From Amycolatopsis sp. EV170708-02-1 (GTDB taxonomy: Bacteria; Actinomycetota; Actinomycetes; Mycobacteriales; Pseudonocardiaceae), in contig NZ_CP092497.1 in NCBI RefSeq assembly GCF_022479115.1, forward strand, positions 2,046,001-2,110,000: a DNA stretch of 64,000 bases, in the 5' to 3' direction. The notes beneath the pieces were generated by a model that made no database searches, was not told the DNA's origin, and saw nothing but the letters and a program-made list of their open reading frames with translations. Position 1 is the stretch's first letter; each line of letters starts with the position of its first letter. Positions 30,179-38,822 of the stretch are shown here, one piece after another. The position numbers and the translations under genes were made by a program.

Positions 30179-31366
30179 ATGGCCGCGAGGAACGCCGAAC
30201 CGCTGATGAGGCTCGTCTGGACCGACCCCGTCACCGGTGCCACCGGCTACCTCGTAGTGCACAGCCTGGTCTCCGGTATCGCGACCGGCGGGACCAGGAT
30301 GCGCGCGGGCTGCACGATGACCGAGGTCGAGGACCTGGCGAGGGGGATGGCGAACAAGACCGCGACCTTCGGCCTGCCGGTCGGCGGGGCCAAGGGCGGC
30401 ATCGACTTCGATCCGAAGGACGAGCGCGCTTTCGGTGTGCTGGAACGGTTCTGCGCCTTCCTTCGGCCGTGGATCGACAACCACTGGGTGACCGCCGAAG
30501 ACCTCGGCGTGCCCCAGCACCTGATCGACGAGGTGTTCGCGAAACTCGGGCTCGAGCAGTCGTACCACGCGGCCATCCGTCGTTCGGCCGATCCGGCGCA
30601 CACCCTCCGCCGGGTACAGGCCGGGCTGAGCACTCCGGTCCCGGGCGGGCTCCTGCTCGGCGACGTGATCGGCGGTTACGGCGTCGCACAGGCCTGCCTC
30701 GGTGTCGCCGACGCGTGGGAGTGGCCCGCCGGGAAGACCACGGTCGCCGTCCAGGGCATCGGCACCATGGGCGGCGGCGCGGCCTGGTACCTGCACGAAG
30801 CCGGGATGAAGGTCGTCGCGGTCGCCGACGCGGCCGGCACGCTGTACCGGCCGGAAGGCCTCGACATCCCGGCGCTGCTGGAACTGCGGGACTCCTACGG
30901 CGAGGTCGACCGCAGCCGGCTCCCCGCCGACGTCCGGCTGCTCCCCCGTGACGAGATCGTGGCGACCGACGCGGACATCCTCGTCCCGGCGGCGATCTCC
31001 TACGCGCTCCGCGCCGGGAACCAGGGCCTGGTCAAGGCGAAGGTCGTGATCGAAGCGGCCAACGCGGCGACCACGCCCGACGCCGAAGCGGGACTGGCGG
31101 CCCGCGGCATCCCGGTGATCCCGGACTTCGTCGCGAACGCCGGCGCGGCCGCGTGGGCCTGGTGGCTCCTGCTCGGCGAGGTCGGCGCCGATCCGGCCGA
31201 TTCGTTCCTGCGCCTGCGGACCGAGATGCGGGCGAAGGTGGCCCTGCTGCTCAGTTCGTGGAACCTCGACCGGATCGCACCCCGCACCACCGGGTTGCGG
31301 CTCGCCGAAACCACCCGTTCGGACGCCACCGCCGCGGAAACCTCCCCCGCGCTGGTCATCCCTTGA
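30179..31366 (+). CDS. Glu/Leu/Phe/Val dehydrogenase family enzyme
   Basis: ATG at 30179 with GAAGGAGG 8 nt upstream; 395 residues. GTRMRAGCTMTEV and the substrate-Lys block GLPVGGAKGGIDFDP are typical of oxidative amino-acid deaminases. The catalytic Asp lies in NHWVTAEDLGV, and the NAD fold is VQGIGTMGGGAA. The IVATDADILVPAA and IPDFVANAGAA segments complete the family pattern. It likely converts a branched-chain or aromatic amino acid to the keto acid with NAD. The exact substrate is not clear from sequence. Confidence 0.88.
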   Translation: MAARNAEPLMRLVWTDPVTGATGYLVVHSLVSGIATGGTRMRAGCTMTEVEDLARGMANKTATFGLPVGGAKGGIDFDPKDERAFGVLERFCAFLRPWIDNHWVTAEDLGVPQHLIDEVFAKLGLEQSYHAAIRRSADPAHTLRRVQAGLSTPVPGGLLLGDVIGGYGVAQACLGVADAWEWPAGKTTVAVQGIGTMGGGAAWYLHEAGMKVVAVADAAGTLYRPEGLDIPALLELRDSYGEVDRSRLPADVRLLPRDEIVATDADILVPAAISYALRAGNQGLVKAKVVIEAANAATTPDAEAGLAARGIPVIPDFVANAGAAAWAWWLLLGEVGADPADSFLRLRTEMRAKVALLLSSWNLDRIAPRTTGLRLAETTRSDATAAETSPALVIP

Positions 31367-31370
31367 AGGC

Positions 31371-31409
31371 ACGCGTGAAGGCCCCTTCCGCGAAGGGGCC
31401 TTCACGCGT
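31371..31409. terminator. Bidirectional terminator hairpin
   Basis: Eighteen-base perfect arms (ACGCGTGAAGGCCCCTTC) around a 3-nt loop CGC, placed 4 bp after the dehydrogenase stop and 2 bp before the convergent peptidase stop. It belongs to the GAAGGCCCC hairpin family. Confidence 0.85.
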
Positions 31410-31411
31410 GT

Positions 31412-32359
31412 TCAGGAGGCGAAGCGGTCCGTCGCGCCGATGAGCACTTCGCGCATCGGCTCGTCCTGGGTGCTGTGGCCGACCTCGTCGATGACCACCA
31501 GCTCGCTGCCGGGCCACGCGTGCGCCAGCTCCCATGGGGTGCCGATGAGGTTGCTCAGGTCGAGACTTCCTTCGGCGAGCACCGCCGGGATGTGGGCCAG
31601 TTTCCCGGCTTCCCGCAGCACCACACCTTCGTCCAAAAAGGACCCTTGGCTCCAGTAGTGGGTGACCAGCCTGGCGAAGGCGAGCCGGAACTCCGGGCTC
31701 TCGAAGCTCTTGTACGGCGGGGAGGTCGGGATGATCGCGTCCTCCCAGGCGCACCAGTCGGCCGCCGCCTTCCCGTGCACCGCCGGGTCGGGGTCCATCA
31801 GCAACTTGAGGTACGCCGCCGCCAGGTCGCCATCGCGATCTTCTTCGGGAACGCCGTCGCGAAAGGCCGCCCACGCCTCGGGGAAGACACCGCCGAGGCC
31901 GCGGGTGAGCAGGTCGGTCTCGCTCCGCCGCCCGGTGGCCAAGCCCATCAGGACCATCTCCGAGACCCGGTCCGGATGCCGCTCGGCGTACACCAGCGCG
32001 AGCACCGAGCCCCAAGAGCCGCCGAAGAGCAGCCACTTCTCGATGCCCAGATGCTCGCGAAGCCGTTCCATGTCGGCGATCAGGTGATCGGTGGTGTTGG
32101 CGGAGAGGTCGGCCTCGGGCTCGCCCGCGTGCGGGGTGCTCCGGCCGCAACCGCGCTGGTCGAACAGCACGACGCGGTACTTGGCAGGATCGAAGTACCG
32201 GCGCAGGCCGGTACTGCAGCCGGTTCCGGGGCCGCCGTGCAGCGTGACCGCCGGTTTGCCGTCGGGGTTCCCGCAGACCTCCCAGTACACGAGGTGCCCG
32301 TCGCCGACGTCGAGCATCCCGTGGTCGTACGGTTCGATTTCCGGATACAGCCGTGTCAC
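31412..32359 (-). CDS. pip: Prolyl aminopeptidase (proline iminopeptidase)
   Basis: A 315-residue alpha/beta hydrolase of peptidase family S33. It has LHGGPGTGCS, FDQRGCGRSTPHAGEP, the nucleophile elbow GGSWGS and the catalytic His in DEVGHSTQDEPM. The acid appears in LAEGSLDLSN, where most family members read GRYD, a small variation. It removes N-terminal proline from peptides in the cytoplasm. Confidence 0.92.
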   Translation of the reverse strand: MTRLYPEIEPYDHGMLDVGDGHLVYWEVCGNPDGKPAVTLHGGPGTGCSTGLRRYFDPAKYRVVLFDQRGCGRSTPHAGEPEADLSANTTDHLIADMERLREHLGIEKWLLFGGSWGSVLALVYAERHPDRVSEMVLMGLATGRRSETDLLTRGLGGVFPEAWAAFRDGVPEEDRDGDLAAAYLKLLMDPDPAVHGKAAADWCAWEDAIIPTSPPYKSFESPEFRLAFARLVTHYWSQGSFLDEGVVLREAGKLAHIPAVLAEGSLDLSNLIGTPWELAHAWPGSELVVIDEVGHSTQDEPMREVLIGATDRFAS

Positions 32360-32572
32360 GTCCTCGTCCTCCCAGACCCCGCCAGAAATACAACAGCACT
32401 GTCACAATAGCCGGGGCGGGTGTCCGGGCGCGCGGGATTTACGAGCGGGCGGACGGCGGGACTCGCCGTCCCGGAAAATCTCCGTGAGCCGGGTGTCTGT
32501 TCCGGCTTCGGACATTCGTGGAGAAAGTGAGCGGCCGCCACGAGGGCGCCGCCACGAACCTCAGGGGATGAG

Positions 32573-33394
32573 ATGTCGCACGCCCGCCGCATGTACGACC
32601 TGGTCGAGCCCATCGGTCTGGTGCCCTACTTCGCCGACGAGTCGGACGATGCCCTGATCGCGCTCGGCCTGCGCAACCCGTGGGACGCCTACTTCGCCGG
32701 CCGGGCCGCACCGTTCGGCCGGTCGGTGCCCGCCGAGGCGATCCACGCGATCTTCTACAACTTCGCCCCCGGCGAGGTGGCCCGCCACATCCCGAAGGTC
32801 TGGGAGCTGACCACGCCGGAGGCGGCGCTGGCCGCCCGCGAACGGGGATGCGTCGCGGGGATACGGCGGATCCTCGGCGAACTCGCCGACGCCCCCGAGG
32901 TCACCCGCGCGGGTGACCTCCTGCTCAAAGCGGCGACCAGCGCGCCCGTGGAGGGACGCGCCCTCTACGCCGCGCTCCGCACGCTTCCGATCCCGCAGGA
33001 ACCCGTAGCCAGGCTGTGGCACGCCGCCACCCTCCTGCGTGAGCATCGGGGCGACGGCCACACCGTCGCATTGCTGGCCGAAGGTATCGGCGGCACCGAG
33101 TGCCACGTGCTTCACGCCCTGTCCGTCGACATCCCCGCGAACGAGTTCGGCCGGGTCGGCCATCTCCCCGCCGCCCGGCTGACCGCGGTCGTCGACGGCA
33201 TGCGCGACCGCGGTCTCGTCGGGCCGGACGGCTGGCTCACCCCAGCCGGGCAGGCCACGAAGGAACGCGTCGAATCCATGACCGACCGGCTCGCGGAGGC
33301 GCCGTACAACGCCCTGAGCACCGACGAGCTAGAGCGCCTCGTCGCCGACCTCGAACCGATCTCGGCCGCCCTTCGAGCGGTCTTTCCGATGTGA
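32573..33394 (+). CDS. SCO6745/SalK-type conserved actinobacterial protein
   Basis: A 273-residue helical protein beginning MSHARRMYDLVEPIGLVPYF, which resembles the SCO6745 family (related to SalK). The second half contains a winged-helix-like segment (ERVESMTDRLAEAPYNALS). Family members are annotated as helix-turn-helix proteins but no regulon is known. It is divergent from pip across 213 bp in which no clear motif was seen, and its end is 4 bp from the convergent espG-like gene. Confidence 0.7.
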   Translation: MSHARRMYDLVEPIGLVPYFADESDDALIALGLRNPWDAYFAGRAAPFGRSVPAEAIHAIFYNFAPGEVARHIPKVWELTTPEAALAARERGCVAGIRRILGELADAPEVTRAGDLLLKAATSAPVEGRALYAALRTLPIPQEPVARLWHAATLLREHRGDGHTVALLAEGIGGTECHVLHALSVDIPANEFGRVGHLPAARLTAVVDGMRDRGLVGPDGWLTPAGQATKERVESMTDRLAEAPYNALSTDELERLVADLEPISAALRAVFPM

Positions 33395-33398
33395 CGGC

Positions 33399-34151
33399 CT
33401 AGCCGGCTAGGGTGCTGGAGACGTGCTGAAGCGCGTCTGCCAGCTCCGCCGGGCCGGCGGGTCCGATGTGGACCACGGCGTCGTTGCCGCGGCCGGTGGT
33501 GTAGCTCAGGTACCGGCCCCAGTCGGTGTCGGCGAAATGCAGCGGATCCTCGCTGGCCACATGCCTGCCGACCTCGTCCCGCTTGCCGACGTAGAGCTCG
33601 CCGCTCCCCTCGACCGGCCGCTGCACGAGGCTGACGATGTCCGCGATCACCGGCGGCAGCGAATGCGTGTCCGGGCCGCGCCGGGCCGCTTCTTCGAGCT
33701 CGTACGCGCGGACCGTGCGCAGCCTGCCACCGCCCGCCGGGACGGGCGGCAGCTGCTCGATCAGCGTTTCGGGCAGCCGTCGCCGATCGATCTCCTGCAG
33801 CCCGACCCAGTCGCCGGAGGCCACCGCCAGGACCGCCTGCAGTCCCAGCGAGGCGGCGAGGACGCCGTAGGTCTGGCCTCCGGTGTTCACCCAGCCGTAG
33901 TACTCGATGGCCGGTTTCGTGAGCACCGGAAGCCAGTCCAGGAAGTCGACCGACGCGCGGCCGCTCGAATCCAGCAGCCCGGCCTGTGCCAGTGCCGCTT
34001 CCACTCGCTTGTCCGCCTCCGCGCGGGCCGTCCTCGACAGCCAGCGCGGTTCGGGACGCAGCGTGATGTGCAGGTCGCCGACGCGTTCGCGTTCGGCGAG
34101 CACCGCCAAGGCTTCGACCGGGACGTCCACCCGGCCTGTTCTCACGGTCAT
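33399..34151 (-). CDS. ESX secretion-associated protein EspG family
   Basis: A 250-residue cytoplasmic protein with the EspG pattern: VDVPVEALAVLAERERVG at the N-terminus, ADKRVEAALAQAGLLD, and a C-terminal sheet with DTDWGRYLSYTTGRGNDAVV. EspG binds PPE-type substrates and delivers them to type VII secretion machinery. Its start is 3 bp from the stop of the WXG/PPE-like gene, so chaperone and cargo are likely co-made. No EccB/C/D/MycP gene is in the window. Confidence 0.85.
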   Translation of the reverse strand: MTVRTGRVDVPVEALAVLAERERVGDLHITLRPEPRWLSRTARAEADKRVEAALAQAGLLDSSGRASVDFLDWLPVLTKPAIEYYGWVNTGGQTYGVLAASLGLQAVLAVASGDWVGLQEIDRRRLPETLIEQLPPVPAGGGRLRTVRAYELEEAARRGPDTHSLPPVIADIVSLVQRPVEGSGELYVGKRDEVGRHVASEDPLHFADTDWGRYLSYTTGRGNDAVVHIGPAGPAELADALQHVSSTLAG

Positions 34152-34154
34152 CCG

Positions 34155-35492
34155 CTACTCGCCGATGACCGGCGGGCTGGTCCGCTGGTCGGTGCCGAAG
34201 ATCGCGTCCGGGTCGGCCTCGATCAGGTAGTCGGGACGCTGGTGCTCGTCGTCCTCGTCGCCATCGGCACGCCTGCCGCCGGCGCCCATCGGGCCCATCG
34301 CGCCGGCGCCACCGCGCCCGGCCGCTCCGCGACCGCCGGCCAGGTGATCGGCGCCGCCCAGGCCGCCGATACCGCCCATGCCGGATCCCCGGCCCGAGCC
34401 GAGACCGCCGGAACCGGGAGCGCCGGCCCTGCCACCGGTGCCGCCCTCGCCGCCGAGCAGCCTGCCCGCGGCGCTGTTGGACGGGGGCACGTTGCGACCG
34501 CCGGTGGTTCCCGGCGGATTCTGGCCGGGACCATTGGGGTTGTAGTTCTGGCCGGGGCCGTTCGGCAGGCCGATGACGTTGTCCGAGTCGCCGCCGGGAC
34601 CACGTCCGGGGATCCGGCCCGGGATGTCGGTCGTCGGTCCCGGTTTGCCCTTGCCACCGCCGCTCGGGCGCGTGGTGTCGTCGCCCCCGGTACCCGGCGG
34701 CTTCCGCGTCGGCGTGGTGATGTTGGTGTCGGGCTTGTCCCTCGGGGGCACCGGACGGTCGTCGTTGGTCCCCGGTTTGGTCTGGTTCTGGTCGCCGCCC
34801 GGCTTGTTCTGGTTCGGGTTGGTGCCGTTGTCGTCCGTGCCGCTGGTGTCGGTGCCGTCGTTGTCGTCCCCGCTGCCGTTCCTGCCCGGCCTGACCGGGA
34901 TGACCGGCGGCGGCTGGATCGGAGGCGGAGTGCCCGGGGTCTTGACGCTGACGTTCGCGCCGTCGTTCTTCAGCACGCCGTAGTCGGTCGGCAGGCTGGA
35001 GCTCGTGCTGCTGGTGACCGAGTCGTACTGGTCCATCACACGGACGTTGTTCTGGTTCGCCGCCTCGTGCTTCGCGACACCCTCTTGGTAGTTCTTGATG
35101 TCGTTGTTGACCATGAACGGCCCGGCGATCGGGATCGCGCCCTTCAGGCCGGTGGTCCAGGGGTTGGGCTTGTCCGGCTTCGGCGGCACGGGGACGACCG
35201 TCTGCCCGGAGTCGTCGAAGCTGTCGGCCTGCGTCGTCACCGAATCCCTGGTCTGGAACAGCGGCTCCGCGGTCTCCTTGAAGGCTTGTTCGAGCGGGCC
35301 CGCACCGGCGTTCGCCGCGTCGGCGGCGGAACCGGTCCAGGAGGAGGTCATCCGCGTCTGCAGGGACTTGATGGCCATGCCACGCTCGACGTAGGCGTCC
35401 GAGAGTTCGGCGATGCGATCGGCCGCCGAGCGCAGGTTGCGGGTGTCGCCCTGGGTGAAGTTCTCGAAGATCTGCTTGCCGTCCACTCTCAT
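34155..35492 (-). CDS. WXG100/PPE-like secreted protein with Gly/Pro/Asn-rich repeat region
   Basis: ATG at 35492 overlapping the upstream stop by 4 bp; 445 residues. The first 110 residues are helical, with a W-x-G turn in SSWTGSAADAANAG. A 250-residue low-complexity region rich in Pro, Gly, Asn and Asp follows. The tail ends RPDYLIEADPDAIFGTDQRT then SPPVIGE, a short conserved-looking C-terminal module. The layout is that of a PPE-like type VII substrate of the EspG partner. The G/P/N-rich part is probably extracellular. Confidence 0.78.
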   Translation of the reverse strand: MRVDGKQIFENFTQGDTRNLRSAADRIAELSDAYVERGMAIKSLQTRMTSSWTGSAADAANAGAGPLEQAFKETAEPLFQTRDSVTTQADSFDDSGQTVVPVPPKPDKPNPWTTGLKGAIPIAGPFMVNNDIKNYQEGVAKHEAANQNNVRVMDQYDSVTSSTSSSLPTDYGVLKNDGANVSVKTPGTPPPIQPPPVIPVRPGRNGSGDDNDGTDTSGTDDNGTNPNQNKPGGDQNQTKPGTNDDRPVPPRDKPDTNITTPTRKPPGTGGDDTTRPSGGGKGKPGPTTDIPGRIPGRGPGGDSDNVIGLPNGPGQNYNPNGPGQNPPGTTGGRNVPPSNSAAGRLLGGEGGTGGRAGAPGSGGLGSGRGSGMGGIGGLGGADHLAGGRGAAGRGGAGAMGPMGAGGRRADGDEDDEHQRPDYLIEADPDAIFGTDQRTSPPVIGE

Positions 35493-36115
35493 GCCCCCTT
35501 GAGTGTCTTGATCATGGCCGACGCGAGTTTCTGCGCGGTCCCGCACGAATTCTGTTCGTCGCCGTAGCCGGCGGCCAGGGTGTTGATCGTCAGGTCGTCC
35601 GCGACGCCCACCGCGAGATCGCAGTTGCCCCGCGCTCGCCTGTCCTGGATTCCGTAATAGACGGTCGGATAGCCGTCGACCTCGGGACCGGGCTCCAGGA
35701 ACCTCAGCTGCCCGGACTCCTTGGCCTTGTACATCCCGGCGAGGCCACCCACGCCCTTTTCGCGGTTTCCGCTGCCGAGGATGATCTGCAGCGTCTCCCC
35801 TTTGCCCCTGATGAACCAACCGCAGCCCGGATTGCTCGACTCGGACCTGGGCTCGCCCGGATCGGTGAACCCCAGTTCCGCCGCCGCGGCGGCGGGAAGC
35901 AGCTTGCACGCGTCACCGACGTACGCCGAAGCGTCCAGCGGATTCGCCACCTTCGGGACGTTCGGATCCTCCGGGGCCGCCGACGAGTCCGACGACGGCG
36001 CCGATCCGCTGGTGGGCGACGGTGTCCCGGGGTTCTCCCCCGTGCAGCCCGCCACCGCGGCGGAAACGAGCATGAGCGCCGCCACCGCGGCACGTTTCCT
36101 CAACACGTTCGGCAT
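35489..36115 (-). CDS. DUF3558 lipoprotein
   Basis: A 208-residue lipoprotein: signal peptide AVAALMLVSAAVAGCTG with lipobox VAGC, a Ser/Pro-rich linker, then a DUF3558 domain starting LDASAYVGDACKLLPAAAA with paired cysteines (CKLL, CGWF, CDLAV, CGTAQ). DUF3558 proteins recur next to ESX-associated genes in the Pseudonocardiaceae and mycobacteria. The function is unknown. It sits 2 bp after the small WXG-like gene and overlaps the PPE-like gene. Confidence 0.85.
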   Translation of the reverse strand: MPNVLRKRAAVAALMLVSAAVAGCTGENPGTPSPTSGSAPSSDSSAAPEDPNVPKVANPLDASAYVGDACKLLPAAAAAELGFTDPGEPRSESSNPGCGWFIRGKGETLQIILGSGNREKGVGGLAGMYKAKESGQLRFLEPGPEVDGYPTVYYGIQDRRARGNCDLAVGVADDLTINTLAAGYGDEQNSCGTAQKLASAMIKTLKGA

Positions 36116-36117
36116 CC

Positions 36118-36516
36118 TCAGGTCGTGCGCAGGGTGTTGGCCTGATCGGTGGCCATCGTCTTCGTCCGGGCGATCTCGAGCTTCGCGATGTAGCCCGTGA
36201 TGTACTCCTTCATCGAGTCGTTCTGCTTCTGCAAGGCGAGCAGCGAATCGACGCCGGAATCGACATAGCTGGAGCTGGCCTCGTCCCGGCCCGGGGGCCT
36301 CAGATCGGCGAGGATGTCCTCGATCTTCATGCCGTCCTCGGAGACCTTCTTCAGCTCGTCCTGCCAGAGCCCGATGACGGTCTTCAGCTCCTCCGGGCTC
36401 ATCTCGAACCCGCCGCCACCGCCGCCCCCACCGCCGTAAACGGTCGGTTCCTTCGGCGTGGTGAGGTCACCCCAGACGGCCTTGATCGCGCTCGCGGCAT
36501 CGCCGATGATGTTCAC
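36118..36516 (-). CDS. Small ESX-associated helical protein (PE/WXG-like partner)
   Basis: GTG at 36516 with GGGAAGG upstream; 132 residues. A nine-glycine run (after VY) separates a short N-terminus from a helical region (MSPEELKTVIGLWQDELKKV), as in small type VII partner proteins. There is no signal peptide. It is the first gene of the four-gene operon (this, DUF3558, PPE-like, EspG), suggesting it pairs with the PPE-like protein. Confidence 0.68.
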   Translation of the reverse strand: MNIIGDAASAIKAVWGDLTTPKEPTVYGGGGGGGGGFEMSPEELKTVIGLWQDELKKVSEDGMKIEDILADLRPPGRDEASSSYVDSGVDSLLALQKQNDSMKEYITGYIAKLEIARTKTMATDQANTLRTT

Positions 36517-36667
36517 ACCCGCACCTTCCCCTCAGCACTCACACACGGTGATGGACAAAGAGTAGCCAAGCGGCGGACGGCGTGTCAGCCGATCCGGCCG
36601 AGTGGTCGGACGTGTCTCGGAGCCGTCCGGTTCCCGGTCCGGGTGGAGTCATCCCGCGAACTGGTCA

Positions 36668-36683
36668 CAGTACGTACGTACGG
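36668..36683 (+). promoter_or_regulatory. AcnR-type operator upstream of the TetR gene
   Basis: The 16-mer CAGTACGTACGTACGG matches CAGNACNNNCGTACTG at 11 of 12 fixed positions, 37 bp before the ATG. It suggests autoregulation, and pairs with the acn operator at 12858. Confidence 0.6.
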
Positions 36684-36720
36684 ATTGCATGAACCGGGTC
36701 CCCGGTGTCAGGATTCCAGG

Positions 36721-37317
36721 ATGCCACGGGTCAGCCAGGATCACCTCGACGCACGCCGGCGCCAGATCCTCGACGGCTCGCGCGTGTGCTTCGCACGCCA
36801 TGGCTACGAGGGCGCCACCGTCCGGCGGCTGGAAGAAGCCACCGGCCTGTCCCGCGGCGCGATCTTCCACCATTTCCGCGACAAGGAGTCGCTCTTCCTG
36901 GCGCTGGCCGAGGACGACGCGGTGCGCATGGCCGACATCGTCGCCGAGCAGGGTCTGGTCCAGGTGATGCGCGAGCTGCTGACGAACCGCAGCGAGCATC
37001 CCGCCGACTGGCTCGGCACGCGGCTGGAGGTCTCCCGGCGGCTGCGCACCGACCCCGAGTTCCGTGCCCGCTGGGCCGAGCGGTCCCATCAGCTGACCGC
37101 CGCGACCCGCCGCCGCCTGGAGCGTCAGCGCGAAGCCGGGATCCTGCGTGACGACGTCGACGTCGACATCCTGACCGCGTACCTCGAACTCGTCCTCGAA
37201 GGTCTCGTTTCGCACCTCGCGATGGGCCAGCCGGGTGATGATCTCGGCCCCGTTCTCGACCTGGTCGAGGAGAGCGTGCGGCGGCACCGGGCCCACGCGG
37301 CCGGGGGAACGCGTTAA
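36721..37317 (+). CDS. acnR: AcnR-like TetR repressor of aconitase
   Basis: ATG at 36721 (MPRVSQDHLDARRRQILDGS), 198 residues. The HTH region GYEGATVRRLEEATGLSRGA then IFHHFRDKESLF is nearly the AcnR sequence known from Corynebacterium and Mycobacterium, where the gene adjoins acn. In C. glutamicum AcnR represses acn and senses citrate-Mg2+. Here it lies about 21 kb from acn but carries an AcnR-like site in its own promoter. It is followed by CNNM-type Mg2+/Co2+ genes, perhaps fitting for a citrate-Mg sensor (inference). Confidence 0.88.
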   Translation: MPRVSQDHLDARRRQILDGSRVCFARHGYEGATVRRLEEATGLSRGAIFHHFRDKESLFLALAEDDAVRMADIVAEQGLVQVMRELLTNRSEHPADWLGTRLEVSRRLRTDPEFRARWAERSHQLTAATRRRLERQREAGILRDDVDVDILTAYLELVLEGLVSHLAMGQPGDDLGPVLDLVEESVRRHRAHAAGGTR

Positions 37318-37383
37318 GATTGTCCCATCGTCGCAGGACAGCGGCGGTGTCTGTTGGTTTCCGATCGAGGAGTGACTCTTTTC

Positions 37384-37479
37384 GTGCGCGACGCGCAGTC
37401 ACCTGGTGACAGTATCGAGCCGGGTGGCACACCCGGCTGTTCCGCGGCTCTTCCCGCCGACCCAGACGGCAGGGAATGA
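37384..37479 (+). CDS. Candidate proline/acid-rich leader ORF upstream of the CNNM gene
   Basis: A 31-codon frame from GTG 37384, with GAGGAG 11 nt upstream, ends in a TGA that overlaps the CNNM ATG (ATGATGG at 37476-37482). The peptide has prolines at 7, 13, 17, 24 and 27, and acidic residues at 3, 9, 12, 26, 28 and 31. The message also contains a perfect stem, AGCCGGGT/ACCCGGCT, at 37418-37438. Proline/acid-rich leaders (mgtL, mgtP) sense low Mg2+ in enterobacteria by ribosome destabilisation. A similar role here is a hypothesis. Confidence 0.4.
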   Translation: MRDAQSPGDSIEPGGTPGCSAALPADPDGRE

Positions 37480-38822
37480 TGGAAATCCTGCTCGCCGTTC
37501 TCGGCATTCTTCTCTTCCTCCTGCTGACCGTCGGCACCGGCCTCGCCGTCGCCGCCGAGTTCTCCCTCACCGCGCTCGAGCGCAGCACGGTCGACGCGAA
37601 CGTCCGCCAGGTCGGCGACAAGCGTGCGCATACCGTGCAGAAGGCGCATCGCACGCTCTCGTTCCAGCTCTCCGGCGCGCAGGTGGCGATCACCATCACC
37701 ACCCTGGTCACCGGTTACCTCGCGGAACCGGTGATCGGTGACCTCCTGCACCCGCTGTTCACCGCCGTCGGGTTCTCCGAAGGCGTGGCGAACGGCGTGT
37801 CGCTGGCGGTCGCGCTGATCCTGGCCACGTCGCTGTCGATGATCCTCGGCGAAATGATGCCGAAGAACCTCGCGATCGCCAGGCCGCTGCAGACCGCGCG
37901 AGCCGTCGCGGGATACCACTCGCGGTTCTCTTCGCTGTTCCGCTGGCTTATCACCCTGATGAACAACAGCGCCAACTTCCTCGTCCGCAAGTTCGGCGTC
38001 GAACCGCAGGAGGAACTGCGGTCGGCCCGGTCGCCGCAGGAGCTCGGCTCGATCGTGCGGTCCAGCGCGGAAAGCGGCACGCTCGACACGTCGACGGCCG
38101 AGCTGCTGGACAAGTCGCTGCGCTTCGGCGAGCGGACGGCCGACGAGCTGATGACGCCCCGCGTCCAGCTCGAATCGCTGACCGTGGACGACACCATCTC
38201 CGACCTCATCGAGATCTCGCGCCGCACCGGTTTTTCCCGCTTCCCGGTCTACACCGAGGATCTCGACGACGTGCAGGGCGCGGTGCACATCAAGCAGGCG
38301 TTCACCGTCCCGGCCGCCCGGCGCGCCACGGTCCGGATCGGTTCGGTCATGCGGCCGATCCCGACGGTGCCCGAATCGCTGCCGGGCGACTCGCTGCTCA
38401 ACCGGCTGCGCGATTCCCGGTTCCAGCTCGCGATCGTCGTCGACGAGTACGGCGGCACCGCGGGTCTGGTGACCCTGGAAGACGTCGTCGAAGAGATCAT
38501 CGGCGACGTCCGCGACGAGCACGACGAGCGTGAAGAGCCGTCGTCCCAGCAGGTCGGCGCCGACAACTGGCTCGTGTCCGGGCAGCTTCGCGCCGACGAG
38601 GTCACCGACGAGACCGGGTTCCGGATGCCCGACGGCGACTACGAGACCATCGCCGGGCTGATCCTCGAACGGCTCGGCCGGATCCCCTCCCCCGGCGACG
38701 CCACCGATCTCGACGCCTGGCGGCTCACGGTGACCAAAATGGACCGTCTCCGCATCGCCGAGGTCGAAGTCCGCCGGGTCAGCGAAACCGCGACCTCCGC
38801 CGAGCAGGAGCCCGCCCGATGA
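37476..38822 (+). CDS. CNNM/CorC-type hemolysin-family membrane protein
   Basis: ATG at 37476 or the adjacent 37479; 448 residues. The N-terminal DUF21/CNNM domain has helices beginning EILLAVLGILLFLLLTVGTG and the motif ILGEMMPKNLAI. It is followed by a CBS pair (DELMTPRVQLESL, FSRFPVYTED) and a CorC_HlyC domain (VVDEYGGTAGLVTLEDVVEE). These proteins take part in Mg2+/Co2+ transport or its control. The next gene overlaps by 4 bp. The pair resembles M. tuberculosis Rv1842c-Rv1841c. Confidence 0.92.
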   Translation: MMEILLAVLGILLFLLLTVGTGLAVAAEFSLTALERSTVDANVRQVGDKRAHTVQKAHRTLSFQLSGAQVAITITTLVTGYLAEPVIGDLLHPLFTAVGFSEGVANGVSLAVALILATSLSMILGEMMPKNLAIARPLQTARAVAGYHSRFSSLFRWLITLMNNSANFLVRKFGVEPQEELRSARSPQELGSIVRSSAESGTLDTSTAELLDKSLRFGERTADELMTPRVQLESLTVDDTISDLIEISRRTGFSRFPVYTEDLDDVQGAVHIKQAFTVPAARRATVRIGSVMRPIPTVPESLPGDSLLNRLRDSRFQLAIVVDEYGGTAGLVTLEDVVEEIIGDVRDEHDEREEPSSQQVGADNWLVSGQLRADEVTDETGFRMPDGDYETIAGLILERLGRIPSPGDATDLDAWRLTVTKMDRLRIAEVEVRRVSETATSAEQEPAR

